From contig DKEW01000057.1 of NCBI GenBank assembly GCA_002452265.1, positions 17,166 through 38,259 of the forward strand: 21,094 bases of DNA, in the 5' to 3' direction. Source of the DNA: Pelobacter sp. UBA6812. GTDB lineage: Bacteria > Desulfobacterota > Desulfuromonadia > Desulfuromonadales > Syntrophotaleaceae. The position numbers and the translations under genes were made by a program. The notes under the pieces are model-generated. The model searched no databases, was not told where the DNA came from, and saw only the letters and a list, made by a program, of their open reading frames with translations. Positions 8,373-16,504 of the stretch are shown piece by piece. Numbering within the stretch: position 1 is the first letter of the stretch; every line of letters begins with the position of its first letter.

Positions 8373-9257
8373 ATGAATGCAGGCCATAAAAAACCCTTGG
8401 CGTTGGGAACAATCATTGTTTGTTTATGGTTCGTATTTCCATCAGCTTCTTTATCATCCACCGTTGAGATTAAACTTCCGATTACTTCCCAAAATAATCA
8501 AAGGGATACTTTTCAGATCGGAATGCTGAAACTGCTTCTCAAAAAAGCAGGGGTCGACTACAAAATCACCTTGGCATCGGAAGTCTACAGTCAGGCACGA
8601 ATCATCCATGAATTGAAAACCGGCAGTGGCAGAATCAACCTTTACTGGATGGGAACCTCCGATGAACTGGAAAGAGATCTGCGGCCCATTCGTTTTCCGG
8701 TTTACCGGGGTCTTTTAGGATACCGGGTTTTTATAATCAACAAACAAGACCAGATCAGGTTCGATAAGGTAAATAGCCTGAAGGATCTTCAAAAATTCAT
8801 CGGCATCCAGGGAATTGGATGGACCGACATTGCAATTCTGGAGAATTCCGGCTTAAGTCAGCTCACCAGTAGATACACAAATATTTTCAAAATGATTAAT
8901 TCCGGTGATCGCGTGGACTATTTCTCGAGGGGGATAAGTGAAGGCAATGTGGAGGTCAATTCATACCAAAACCAATATCCAGATCTTACTGTCGAAAAGA
9001 AAATCTTGCTTGTTTACCCGTTTGCCATGTTCTTTTTCACGAACAGTAAAAACACGGCCCTGGCCGAAATCCTGGAAAAAGGTTTTCACAAGGCCTACCA
9101 AGATGGGAGTTTTCTTCAATTCTTCTACAACCACCCCCATATCAAGGGAATGTTCGAGCAAACCGATATGCGCAATCGCATCCGCATAGACATATCCAAC
9201 CCTTTCCTTCCCCCTAAAACAATGGCCATTCCCAAGCAATACTGGCACGGATCATGA
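8373..9257 (+). CDS. Secreted solute-binding-like protein, partner of the diguanylate cyclase
   Basis: I chose the ATG at 8373 (294 residues): AGGGGA lies about six bases upstream, and this start places a Sec-type signal directly at the N-terminus (MNAGHKKPLALGTIIVCLWF, then VFPSASLSS). The frame is also open from ATG 8301, which would overlap the cyclase gene by seven bases and leave 24 extra polar residues before the signal. The mature part resembles family-3-type periplasmic binding proteins: DTFQIGMLKLLLKKAGV, then a lobe with YRVFIINKQDQIRF and SLKDLQKFIGIQGIGWTD, and near the end LAEILEKGFHKAYQDGSFLQFFYNH, typical of the last helix. No permease gene is nearby, so a sensory role with the membrane cyclase is more likely than transport (inference). 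It ends eight bases from the convergent DUF2062 gene. Confidence 0.82.
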   Translation: MNAGHKKPLALGTIIVCLWFVFPSASLSSTVEIKLPITSQNNQRDTFQIGMLKLLLKKAGVDYKITLASEVYSQARIIHELKTGSGRINLYWMGTSDELERDLRPIRFPVYRGLLGYRVFIINKQDQIRFDKVNSLKDLQKFIGIQGIGWTDIAILENSGLSQLTSRYTNIFKMINSGDRVDYFSRGISEGNVEVNSYQNQYPDLTVEKKILLVYPFAMFFFTNSKNTALAEILEKGFHKAYQDGSFLQFFYNHPHIKGMFEQTDMRNRIRIDISNPFLPPKTMAIPKQYWHGS

Positions 9258-9265
9258 TCTACGCA

Positions 9266-9721
9266 TTAACGGCTCTCTTCCGGCAACAGCCGGTGTGCCA
9301 ACCGGTACGCTGCCCACACCAGCAGCGGCGCCACTACCAGCCACACCGCCAGCCCCCGCAGATTGACCTGCCAGAACAACCGGGCACACAGCAGCGGATC
9401 GGTCGCCAGAGTTTCCCGCAATCGGGACAGCACCTCCGGCTGCCCGGGTGCCAGCAGATATTGCCCGGCCGTGAGAAACGGAAACAACAGGGCAAGCTGC
9501 AACGGGTACACGGCATAGTTGGCGGCCTGCACCGCGACCACCGGCAACCTTAGCGCAACGGCCAGCAGCAGACAGAGCAGGGTCGTCCCCCACACCAGCG
9601 GCGCTAATCCCAAGGTTACCCCCAGAGCCAAAGCCCAGGCCAGGCGGCGGCGGGAATGCCCACGCAGCAACAGGCGATGCAGCAGATCCCGCAGAGCCAT
9701 CATTTTGCTTTGGACAGACAC
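9266..9721 (-). CDS. DUF2062-like small membrane protein
   Basis: 151 residues with at least three hydrophobic spans (about 27-55, 60-90 and 118-140). The order SRRRLAWALALGVTLGLAPLVWG, a hydrophobic span, then NYAVYPLQLALLFPFLTAGQYLL recalls DUF2062 proteins, whose function is unknown and which often lie near envelope or lipid genes. I used the GTG at 9721, three bases after the stop of the Lgt-like gene; ATGs at 9703 and 9700 are alternatives, and none has a clear Shine-Dalgarno, consistent with translation by coupling. Last gene of the four-gene minus-strand operon. Family call is by eye and moderately sure. Confidence 0.68.
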   Translation of the reverse strand: MSVQSKMMALRDLLHRLLLRGHSRRRLAWALALGVTLGLAPLVWGTTLLCLLLAVALRLPVVAVQAANYAVYPLQLALLFPFLTAGQYLLAPGQPEVLSRLRETLATDPLLCARLFWQVNLRGLAVWLVVAPLLVWAAYRLAHRLLPEESR

Positions 9722-9724
9722 TAT

Positions 9725-10774
9725 TTAGATACGATCATGGTGCACGAAAAAGCTCATGCGGGCACCGGTCACCTGACTGCGGCCCATGCTGATGAATACC
9801 AGCAGCCACAAGCCTTGCAAGGCCAGCAGCACGCCCGGATGCCACAAGCTGTCCAGCCCGGCGGCGATATCGGGCAGCGGTGCGGTGGCGCCGAACCGTG
9901 CGGCCAGGCCGATGGCGTAAGGCAGGATCAACAAACTGAGAATCTGATAGACGGAAAGCCGCCCATTGCCGCGCCAATCGGCGCGCAGGGTTTCCGACCA
10001 GGCGCGCCAGCCCTGGGTCACCAGGCCGGCGACCAGAAACGCGGCGGCAAAATGCCCCGTCAGGAATAGACCGGTGGCAAGCAGACCGGTACTGCAATAG
10101 ACCATGGCGGTCAATGCCTGCACCGGCAGCACCGGCTCGCCCTCCAGTCCGTCGGCATAGGCGATCTTTTTGGTATCGCCGCTGAACTGGAAATGCCAGC
10201 GGCTGAACAAGCGCTGCACCCACGGTCGGCATTGAGTCAGCGGCTTGCCGTAGCAGCATCCGAAGCTGATGCAGGCCAGACGCCCCAGCCCCTCGCCGAA
10301 AGAATATCCAGCCGTCAAGGCCGCCAGGGTCGGCAGCATCGGCAACGGCGCCCCTGCCCCTGCGGGCATCAGGCGGTTGACGGCCGTGATGATCCAGGGG
10401 GCCAGCACGAAACCGACGAATGCCGCCGCGCCGACGGAGAAGGTGTGGGCCTTGCCTTCGATCAAAGCGGCGAGGCCCTTGGCCGCCACGAGGCACGCGA
10501 TCAGCAGGGTGACCGCAAGCAAGAAGGTCGCCTGGTGCGACACGCCGATGCCGCCGAGCAGGCTGAGGATCAGCACCACCGAGGCCAGACAGGAGGTTGC
10601 GGTCAACAGGCCGTACCAGGTCAGGTTGTAGCCCTGCCAGCTGTTGTTAAGAGTGTCGAAGCGCGGCAAAGTAGCGGCGAACTGCCAATGACGGCCCGGC
10701 AGGTTACGAAAGCCCCAGTACAAAACCATCCCGGTAGCCAGCGCCAGCATAGCAAGAAAACATAGATTTATCAT
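9725..10774 (-). CDS. Lgt-like (prolipoprotein diacylglyceryl transferase family) membrane protein
   Basis: 349 residues with about seven hydrophobic segments. The family signature appears as GEGLGRLACISFGCCYGKP (160-178), matching the Lgt region around its catalytic arginine, and the C-terminal WRAWSETLRADWRGNGRL followed by SVYQILSLLILP (about 256-285) matches the Lgt end region. Authentic Lgt moves diacylglycerol from phosphatidylglycerol to the lipobox cysteine of lipoproteins. The GCCYGKP variant is typical of divergent Lgt-like proteins, so the acceptor may differ. ATG 10774 was chosen because AGGAGGGAG lies upstream in the short gap after the PSD-like gene; the open frame further upstream (to 10945) is antisense shadow inside that gene. 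Downstream gene starts three bases after its stop. Confidence 0.8.
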   Translation of the reverse strand: MINLCFLAMLALATGMVLYWGFRNLPGRHWQFAATLPRFDTLNNSWQGYNLTWYGLLTATSCLASVVLILSLLGGIGVSHQATFLLAVTLLIACLVAAKGLAALIEGKAHTFSVGAAAFVGFVLAPWIITAVNRLMPAGAGAPLPMLPTLAALTAGYSFGEGLGRLACISFGCCYGKPLTQCRPWVQRLFSRWHFQFSGDTKKIAYADGLEGEPVLPVQALTAMVYCSTGLLATGLFLTGHFAAAFLVAGLVTQGWRAWSETLRADWRGNGRLSVYQILSLLILPYAIGLAARFGATAPLPDIAAGLDSLWHPGVLLALQGLWLLVFISMGRSQVTGARMSFFVHHDRI

Positions 10775-10793
10775 CGTTTGACTCCCTCCTGAG

Positions 10794-11810
10794 TTACACG
10801 TCCGCAGGCATGGCGATGCGCGAGCGCACCTGCACGTCTGTCTCCACCAACGAACACCCGAATCCCTTCGAAAAACGGCTCGACACCTGAGCCCGCCCCT
10901 GATTGCGCAGCAGGTCTTCGTCGAACCGCACCCGCCCGGCCTCAAAGATCAGTACGTCGGTGCTGCTGCCGGGCTTGAACAGGCTCTTGGGCCGTCCGCG
11001 CCCGACGTTCAAACCGGGACGCATCGGGATCGGATCGGCGTAAGCATGGTCGCTGTAGCACTGCACCACTTCGCCGATCATCAGGGCCACCACCTCGATC
11101 ATGGCCACCAGGCCGACGCCGGTGCCGCCGGGCACGTCGGTATCGAACACCGTGACCACGCGGCGATTTTTGGAATAAGGCGTCACCGCTGTCACTACCG
11201 CCTGCGGGTTGCAGCTATGAAAGACGCCATCCAGTTCGTAAAAATCGATAACGCGACCGCTTACCGGGGTGTGGTTGTAGTGATACTTGTCGGGCGTCAG
11301 ACGAAAAATGGCGAAATCCCCGCCGGCAAACGCCTTTTGCCAGCGCGGCCGGTCGCAGCCCAACAGCTCTTCGAAATCGAAAAACTTGCCCTTGAGAAAC
11401 AGTTGGCAATCCTCGCGGAAGGAGCCGATCAGCATGCGGGCATCGGCGGGGGAAAGGACCGCGCGCGGTTCGGCAGGCAACGGTCGGCACTCCCAGTAGC
11501 GGATCTTGCGTTCGAAAACCTTGCGGGCCGTATCCAGCTGTTCGAGGGGATCGAGACATTCCCGCAGGTTGACCCCGGCCTCCTGCAGAAAGCGGCGGTT
11601 GCCCAGCACCCGGCAACCGAGGGCGAAGTCGTAGTTGAACAGGGCCAACGCCGCCGAGCAACGGGGGCTGGTAAAGGCGTTGAACAGTTTCGGAGCGTGC
11701 TCCCGCAAGGGATGGTAAAGAAACCGGACCAGGCGGTCGCCGAACAGCTGTTCGGTGCGCACCGTCCCGGTCTCCCGTTCAACGTATTGATGGGGAACCG
11801 ACATCGGCAT
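10794..11810 (-). CDS. Phosphatidylserine decarboxylase-related protein
   Basis: 338 residues. Members self-cleave at a Gly-Ser bond to make a pyruvoyl group and convert phosphatidylserine to phosphatidylethanolamine. Here the catalytic parts are visible: SPADARM (Asp123), LTPDKYHYNHTPVSG (His177/His180 with the following Pro-Val-Ser-Gly) and KPGSSTDVLIFE (Gly281-Ser282), the last replacing the usual bacterial LGST with PGSS. The N-terminal YVERETGTVRTEQLFGDR is also family-like. The start ATG at 11810 has AAGGGA five bases upstream. It overlaps the end of the 823-residue gene by 32 bases, and the Lgt-like gene starts 19 bases after its stop. The protein may act on phosphatidylserine or another carboxylated lipid; divergence and context leave the substrate open. 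Whether another psd gene exists elsewhere is unknown. Confidence 0.85.
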   Translation of the reverse strand: MPMSVPHQYVERETGTVRTEQLFGDRLVRFLYHPLREHAPKLFNAFTSPRCSAALALFNYDFALGCRVLGNRRFLQEAGVNLRECLDPLEQLDTARKVFERKIRYWECRPLPAEPRAVLSPADARMLIGSFREDCQLFLKGKFFDFEELLGCDRPRWQKAFAGGDFAIFRLTPDKYHYNHTPVSGRVIDFYELDGVFHSCNPQAVVTAVTPYSKNRRVVTVFDTDVPGGTGVGLVAMIEVVALMIGEVVQCYSDHAYADPIPMRPGLNVGRGRPKSLFKPGSSTDVLIFEAGRVRFDEDLLRNQGRAQVSSRFSKGFGCSLVETDVQVRSRIAMPADV

Positions 11811-14250
11811 GAGTCCCTTCTGTGGTGTGTTGGCCGGCACGGGCGGCGTCATGATGAACGGATAGCAGCAGCAGGTGGATGAGGCGCCGCAAACTGCCGG
11901 CAGGCAACTTTTCGTCAAGGCAATCGCGGCGCACCACGCGCAGAAAATCGCTGGCCGAGCCGGCGCCCAGCAATGCATGCAGGGCCTGGCGCAGATCGGC
12001 GTCACGGGTAGCGGCACACTCGAGTTGAACCAGGTCCGCTTCCAGGTCGCGCAGACCTTCCTCCAGCTGGCGAAGCCGCAGGGGCCCGCGATAGTAGTCT
12101 TCGGCGGCACGGTTGAAATCCTGCGCCGGCACCGCCATGGGATCGACCGCCCCCAGTTCGGAGAGGATGCCGTTGGTCAAACGACCGGCGGCTGAAAAAA
12201 CGCCGGGAAGTTCAAGGCGCAGACGCAGATCGCGCATCAAATCCCCCAGCCCCATGGCTTCGATCAATTCCGCGCCGTCCGCTTCAACCACCTCCAGCAG
12301 AGCACGCTGGTAGGCCTCCACCGGCACGCTCAAATAACCGGGATAGCGGCGGCTGGCGCGCAGACCGTCGGTTTGCCGCAGGATGCGACGCAGCAACCGG
12401 TTGCGGGTGTTTTTGCGCACGAAAAAAGTCGGAATGCCCAGCGCCGCGCCAAAAAACATCTGGCGCCGCTCGCTTTCGGTGACGGGATCGTCCGGAATAT
12501 CACGGTGGTCGTAGCTGCCCTGAGCCAGGTACTTGTAAGCCAGGGCCACGATCAGGGTCTGCAGGCTGGCCGCCTGCCCCATGTCGCGGGAAAATTCGGG
12601 AAACAGGCTGTATTGGCGGCCTTCGAAACCGCAGAATCCCATCACATCGAACTGGCGCTGCTTGCAGGCCAGATACAGGGACATGCGCTCGTCGAACACC
12701 CCCTGCTCCGCCAGATCGCGCTTGAGGTGCTGCTGGCTGTCGAGGGAGCCGTCCAGGGCCGGGGAATGATAGGTGCTGAGCAGCCAGACCGGATAGTCGA
12801 TGAGGCGGAAATCCGGCACAAAATCTCCCCGCAGCCGAAAGGCTCCCGCTACCGCGCGGTCGATCCAGGGCGGTCCGAAGGGCGTCATCGAGCGGCCCAG
12901 CACCGACAGGTCGGCCTTTTTGCGCCAGCGCAGCCACAGCATGCGCAGATGGGTGTAATCGAGTTCGTGCGCCAGAAAGCCGAGAGCCTTTTCCGGATGA
13001 AAGTCGGCGAACCCGAGGCGCGAAGGCGCGGCGCTGTAGGTACCGACGAACAGCGGCATGAAATGTTCGACCAGCTTGATCACCAGATCACCGAGCCTTT
13101 TTTCCCCGGCAGCGTCAAAACCTGCCAGACCGGCGCCGCGCAAGGCGGTCAGACGACGGCTGCCTAGGGTGATATGCACGCCATTATTGGCCAGGCTGGT
13201 GTTGGAGACGTTTGGCAGCACCACCAGGTTATTCAGGATGATACCGGCATCGCGCAGCTTGGCGACCGCATTGAGCTGGCTGCGCCCGAGCACCTCGTGG
13301 CACAGATGCATGTAGCGATGCTTATCCTCGCCCCGGTCCCAGCCGGACAGGCACGGACTCATGAACAGCTCGCGATACAAAGCATCCGGGATCAGATCGT
13401 TGAGCCGCCGCTGCCGCTGCGGCGGCTGCGGCGCGGCGTAGATCATGGCGCGTTGGCCGTGGGCACCGAGTTCAAAATGCTCGTTGGCGTACTGCACCAG
13501 CAAATGGGTCAGCGCAAACCGCTTGGCCGATTCGCGCCCCAGTGCCTGGCCCTGGCCACGATGCGGAGTCAGCGGCACCACGAAAAACGAAAAGGTCTCC
13601 GGCGAAGTGTTGTCGTTGAGAAAATGCTCCAGCAGACGCATCCCGATACCGCGGACCGCCGGTGGCAGCGGCTCCTGCCCTCCGATGGCATCGGCCAGCG
13701 CCAGCTTGACCAGGTAGCTGATCGGCACGCGCAGCTGTTCCCCCTGGCGGTCGGGCAGCACAAAACGGGTATGATCGCTGCGCAAACCGCTGCCAGGGCG
13801 GCTTTTATCGACCAGCAGATCCCGCTGGAAAACCGCATCCGCATGGCTGTTAAGCGCATGGCGCGGAAACCGCACCCAGCTGTTTTCCCATATCCCGTCA
13901 CGGTTGTCTTCGATCCAGGCGGTCAAGGCATCGACCTTCTGGCGGGGAGTTTCCCCGGCATGCGCCCGGCGCGCCATCTGCGCAAAAAAGCTCGACTCCC
14001 GCACGCTGCAGGGCAAGTCGACCACACTGGCGGCACCGACCACCGCCGCCTGCAGCTCCGCTTCGGCGCCGGCGGTAACATCCTCGCCGACAAACGGCAG
14101 GGTGGCCAGCAGGCTCTCGGTACTTGAGGCGTCCACACCCAGACGGGCCAGCAGTTCAGCGGGAGGCAGAGCCATCGGGGCAGGATCAAGCCCGGCAGGA
14201 CATGGCTCCTCGACGAGCCTGAGACTGGATAACTGTTGTGCTACGGACAT
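11779..14250 (-). CDS. Large soluble protein of unknown function, first gene of putative lipid operon
   Basis: 823 residues; I do not recognise the family. There is no signal peptide and no obvious membrane span. It is Arg-, Leu- and Ala-rich, with conserved-looking blocks: WVRFPRHALNSHADAVFQRD (~125-144), NNLVVLPNVSNTSLANNGVH (~340-359), DYTHLRMLWLRWRKKAD (~431-447), FRLIDYPVWLLSTYHSPALD (~481-500) and GFEGRQYSLFPEFSRDMGQA (~541-560). The many His, Asp, Asn and Arg residues in these blocks suggest an enzyme, but I cannot name a reaction. The C-terminal 100 residues look helical or coiled (RLRQLEEGLRDLEADLVQLE). ATG 14250 was chosen because AGGAAGG lies about eight bases upstream; an in-frame ATG at 14298 would translate through a palindrome. 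It overlaps the PSD-like gene by 32 bases, so it is most likely co-translated with it. Confidence 0.8.
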   Translation of the reverse strand: MSVAQQLSSLRLVEEPCPAGLDPAPMALPPAELLARLGVDASSTESLLATLPFVGEDVTAGAEAELQAAVVGAASVVDLPCSVRESSFFAQMARRAHAGETPRQKVDALTAWIEDNRDGIWENSWVRFPRHALNSHADAVFQRDLLVDKSRPGSGLRSDHTRFVLPDRQGEQLRVPISYLVKLALADAIGGQEPLPPAVRGIGMRLLEHFLNDNTSPETFSFFVVPLTPHRGQGQALGRESAKRFALTHLLVQYANEHFELGAHGQRAMIYAAPQPPQRQRRLNDLIPDALYRELFMSPCLSGWDRGEDKHRYMHLCHEVLGRSQLNAVAKLRDAGIILNNLVVLPNVSNTSLANNGVHITLGSRRLTALRGAGLAGFDAAGEKRLGDLVIKLVEHFMPLFVGTYSAAPSRLGFADFHPEKALGFLAHELDYTHLRMLWLRWRKKADLSVLGRSMTPFGPPWIDRAVAGAFRLRGDFVPDFRLIDYPVWLLSTYHSPALDGSLDSQQHLKRDLAEQGVFDERMSLYLACKQRQFDVMGFCGFEGRQYSLFPEFSRDMGQAASLQTLIVALAYKYLAQGSYDHRDIPDDPVTESERRQMFFGAALGIPTFFVRKNTRNRLLRRILRQTDGLRASRRYPGYLSVPVEAYQRALLEVVEADGAELIEAMGLGDLMRDLRLRLELPGVFSAAGRLTNGILSELGAVDPMAVPAQDFNRAAEDYYRGPLRLRQLEEGLRDLEADLVQLECAATRDADLRQALHALLGAGSASDFLRVVRRDCLDEKLPAGSLRRLIHLLLLSVHHDAARAGQHTTEGTHADVGSPSIR

Positions 14251-14268
14251 CGGCAACCCTTCCTGGCC

Positions 14269-14295
14269 TATGTGTCTGGAGATGCCAGACACATA
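14269..14295. promoter_or_regulatory. Palindrome in the leader of the lipid operon
   Basis: TATGTGTCTGG, a five-base spacer, then CCAGACACATA: a perfect 11-bp-arm inverted repeat placed just upstream of the ribosome binding site and 18 bases before ATG 14250. On the minus strand a TAGGATAAT -10-like element lies about 20 bases further upstream (near 14310-14318); its -35 is poor. The palindrome could be a repressor operator or an RNA hairpin in the leader. Confidence 0.5.
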
Positions 14296-14388
14296 CACTT
14301 CTTGTTGCCGGAGAAATTATCCTATGGAGATTAGGGATGCGTTACAGGTGAGTTATTTCTTCGTGCTACCGGCAATTATTAAAGACAA

Positions 14389-14421
14389 GGAGGATGTGCT
14401 TCGAGCTTCAGCACATCCTCC
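14389..14421. terminator. Strong hairpin between the lipid operon and the repeat array
   Basis: GGAGGATGTGCT, nine bases, AGCACATCCTCC: a perfect 12-bp stem. On the plus strand it is followed by GGAAGGTATTTTT, on the minus strand by CTTGTCTTT; neither is a classic U tract. It may insulate the operon promoter from transcription crossing the repeat array. Terminator function is a guess from structure and position. Confidence 0.4.
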
Positions 14422-14439
14422 GGAAGGTATTTTTGCCTG

Positions 14440-14990
14440 TGTTTTTGCCGTAGTTTTGCTTGTGGTTTTGATTGAGATTCCACCAACTGCTCCTTGACGC
14501 CCCTTCGCAAGAGACGAATCCTTTCGTAGCCCCCTGCCAAGAGCCGACAAAAGGGGAGCCGAGAGAAACCATCCACGCCATTCATCGTGCGCCAGGCGTT
14601 AACTTCCGATTCCCGTCGCGCCATGCCCCCCGCAGGGGAGCCCCTTTTTGCTTACTTTTTGTGGGCTTGGTCAAAAAGTAAGGCGCCGGGCGGGGGCGCA
14701 TCCCCGCGGTCTTGAAGTCGGTGTTTGAAAGTTCCAAAAACTTAACATCAACACCGCCGGTCCCGGCCGGCAGCCGGGATACTTTCTTTGCAAGGCCCCA
14801 AAGAAAGTATCCAAAGAAATGGCCTAGGTCTGGCTTCGCCGTTATGTCTGTCGCGAAGGGGCTTGGCTCGACGCACCTTGGCGAGAAAGGCCAAGCGGCG
14901 CGTCTGCGTAGGGCTTCATTTGCCGGCGGAGGTGGAGCGCGCAGCTCGCAGCACAGCCGTCGCCGGCACCGGCGCTGATGCCGCGGGAAC
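14440..14990 (+). repeat. ~551-bp non-coding repeat, copy A
   Basis: First of three head-to-tail copies; the anchor CCAACTGC recurs at 14483, 15034 and 15586, giving periods of 551 and 552. The unit holds a GGGGAGCCCCTTTTT terminator-like element, hairpin 1 (CTTACTTTTTG 14651-14661 with CAAAAAGTAAG 14672-14682, 11 bp) and hairpin 2 (GATACTTTCTTTG 14778-14790 with CAAAGAAAGTATC 14799-14811, 13 bp perfect). Open frames across it are in several frames on both strands and shift between copies, so I regard it as non-coding. The left boundary is approximate. Confidence 0.85.
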
Positions 14991-15542
14991 ACCGACAAGC
15001 ACGTTTTGCGTGTGATTTTGTTTTAGATTTCAACCAACTGCTTCTTGACGCCCGTTCGCAAGAGACGACCCCTCTCGTAGCACCCTGCCAACAGCCGACA
15101 GAAGGGGAGCCGAGAGAAACCATCCACGCCATACATCGAGCGCCAGGCGTTAACTTCCGATTCCCGTCGCGCCATGCCCCCCGCAGGGGAGCCCTTTTTT
15201 GCTTACTTTTTGTGGGCTTGGACAAAAAGCAAGGCGCCGGGCGGGGGCGCGTCCCCGAGGTCTTGAAGTTGCTCTTTTGGTTTCTTAAAAACCGTAACAT
15301 CAACTTCGCCGGTCCCGGCCGGCAGCCGGGATACTTTCTTTGCAAGGCCCCAAAGAAAGTATCCAAAGAAATGGCCTAGGGTCTGGCTTCGCCGTTATGT
15401 CTGGCGCGAAGGGGCTTGACTCGACGCACCCTGCCGGGCAAGGACACACGGCACGTCTGCGTTGGGCTTCATTTGTCGACAGAGGTGGGGCGCGCAACTC
15501 GCAGCACAGCTGTTGCCGGCACCGGACCTGCTGCCTCGGAAA
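14991..15542 (+). repeat. ~551-bp non-coding repeat, copy B
   Basis: Same orientation as copy A and most similar to it. Hairpin 2 is identical (15330-15342 with 15343-15350 as loop and 15351-15363). Hairpin 1 has one mismatch at its base (AAAAAGC in place of AAAAAGT). Base changes are scattered without regard to any reading frame. Confidence 0.85.
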
Positions 15543-15877
15543 CACCGACAAGCCGTTTTGCTTGGGGTTTTGTCTGTGATTTCAACCAACTGCCTCTTGA
15601 CGCCCGCCTCGCAAGAAACGAATCCTCTCGTAGCCCCCTGCCAAGGGTTGCCAGAAGGGGAGTCGAAAGAAACCACCAACGCCATCCATCGAGCGCCAGG
15701 CGTTAACCTCTGCTTCCCGTCGCGTTATGCCCCCCGCAGGGGAGCCCCTTTTTGCTTACTTTTTGTGGGCTTGGTCAAAAAGTCAGACGCCGGGCGGGGG
15801 CGCGTCCCCGCGGTCTTGAAGTTGAGGTGGGTACCAAGAGCTAAAACCTTTACATCAGGTTCGCCGGTCCAGGCCGG
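15543..15877 (+). repeat. ~551-bp non-coding repeat, copy C, truncated
   Basis: Follows the family through hairpin 1 (ACTTTTTG 15758-15765 with CAAAAAGT 15776-15783) and into the CGCCGGTCC block. It stops before hairpin 2, where sequence of the YhdH-type gene begins. The junction is near 15870-15880 and cannot be placed to the base because GCCGG occurs on both sides. Confidence 0.8.
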
Positions 15878-16504
15878 CAAGAACTTCCTCCCTGCCAATA
15901 ATCCTGGAAGCGCCAAGGCCAGTGAGAAACCCCTCCTCCGACGCTTTGCCGGTCGCTGCGACAACCTGGTATCCCAGCTTGGCCAGTATCGCCACAGCTA
16001 TACTCCCCACGCCACCTGTAGCGCCGGTAACGAGGACATCACCGTCCTCAGGTTTTACACCGTTATCAAGCAGCTTCCGAATCATCATCCCGGCGGTTAA
16101 AAACCCGCTGTACCAAAAATCATACTCTCTTTCAGAGAGAGACCTTCCCGAAGAGGCAGCGCCCAAGCAGCCGGAACACGGATATACTGTCCAAACGCGC
16201 CCGAGGTATCCATGCCCAGGTCGTAGCTGGTCACAATCACTTTGTCACCAGGCTGGAACGCGCTGACGGCGGATTCAACCATCTCTCCCGCAGCGTCGAT
16301 GCCCGGAGTATGAGGATACTTCTTGGTTATGCCGAATTGGCCGGTGGCAGACAACGCATCTTTATAATTCAAAGATGAGTAGTGGACCTTTATCAGAAGT
16401 TCTCCATTCGGCAGATCCTGCACCGATCGTGTGCCGACCTTCATCGAAAAGACTTCCGGTTCTTTATCTTCAACAATAAAGGCAGAAAAAGTTTTCACTA
16501 TCAT
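15878..16504 (-). pseudogene. YhdH-type quinone oxidoreductase (MDR family), frameshifted and truncated
   Basis: The first frame (16504 down to 16097) gives MIVKTFSAFIVEDKEPEVFS and the medium-chain dehydrogenase N-terminal half, including SSLNYKDALSATGQFG, HTPGIDAAGEMV and GDKVIVTSYDLGMDTSGAFG. It stops at TAA just after FGTAGF. A second frame continues the same protein (FLTAGMMIRKLLDNG, VLVTGATGGVGSIAVAILAK as the NADPH-binding motif, GASRIIGREEVL) and is cut off by repeat copy C. One extra T in the TTTTT run near 16103 would join the frames as GFLTAG. Family members are about 325-330 residues; about 210 remain, so the C-terminal catalytic-domain part is lost. Even if the frameshift were a sequencing error the gene is incomplete. 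Confidence 0.85.

Noticed and set aside
10775..10945. 57-codon N-terminal extension of the Lgt-like protein
   Set aside because: It is antisense-like Cys/Arg-rich shadow inside the PSD-like gene, and AGGAGGGAG before ATG 10774 gives a good start.
11811..12110. 100-codon N-terminal extension of the PSD-like protein
   Set aside because: It lies wholly inside the 823-residue gene in another frame and lacks PSD features; AAGGGA marks ATG 11810.
14472..15964. Many 60-210-codon open frames across the repeat copies on both strands
   Set aside because: They lie in different frames in different copies, overlap each other on both strands, and carry Arg/Pro/Ser-rich GC-shadow sequence; the conserved parts are hairpins, not codons.
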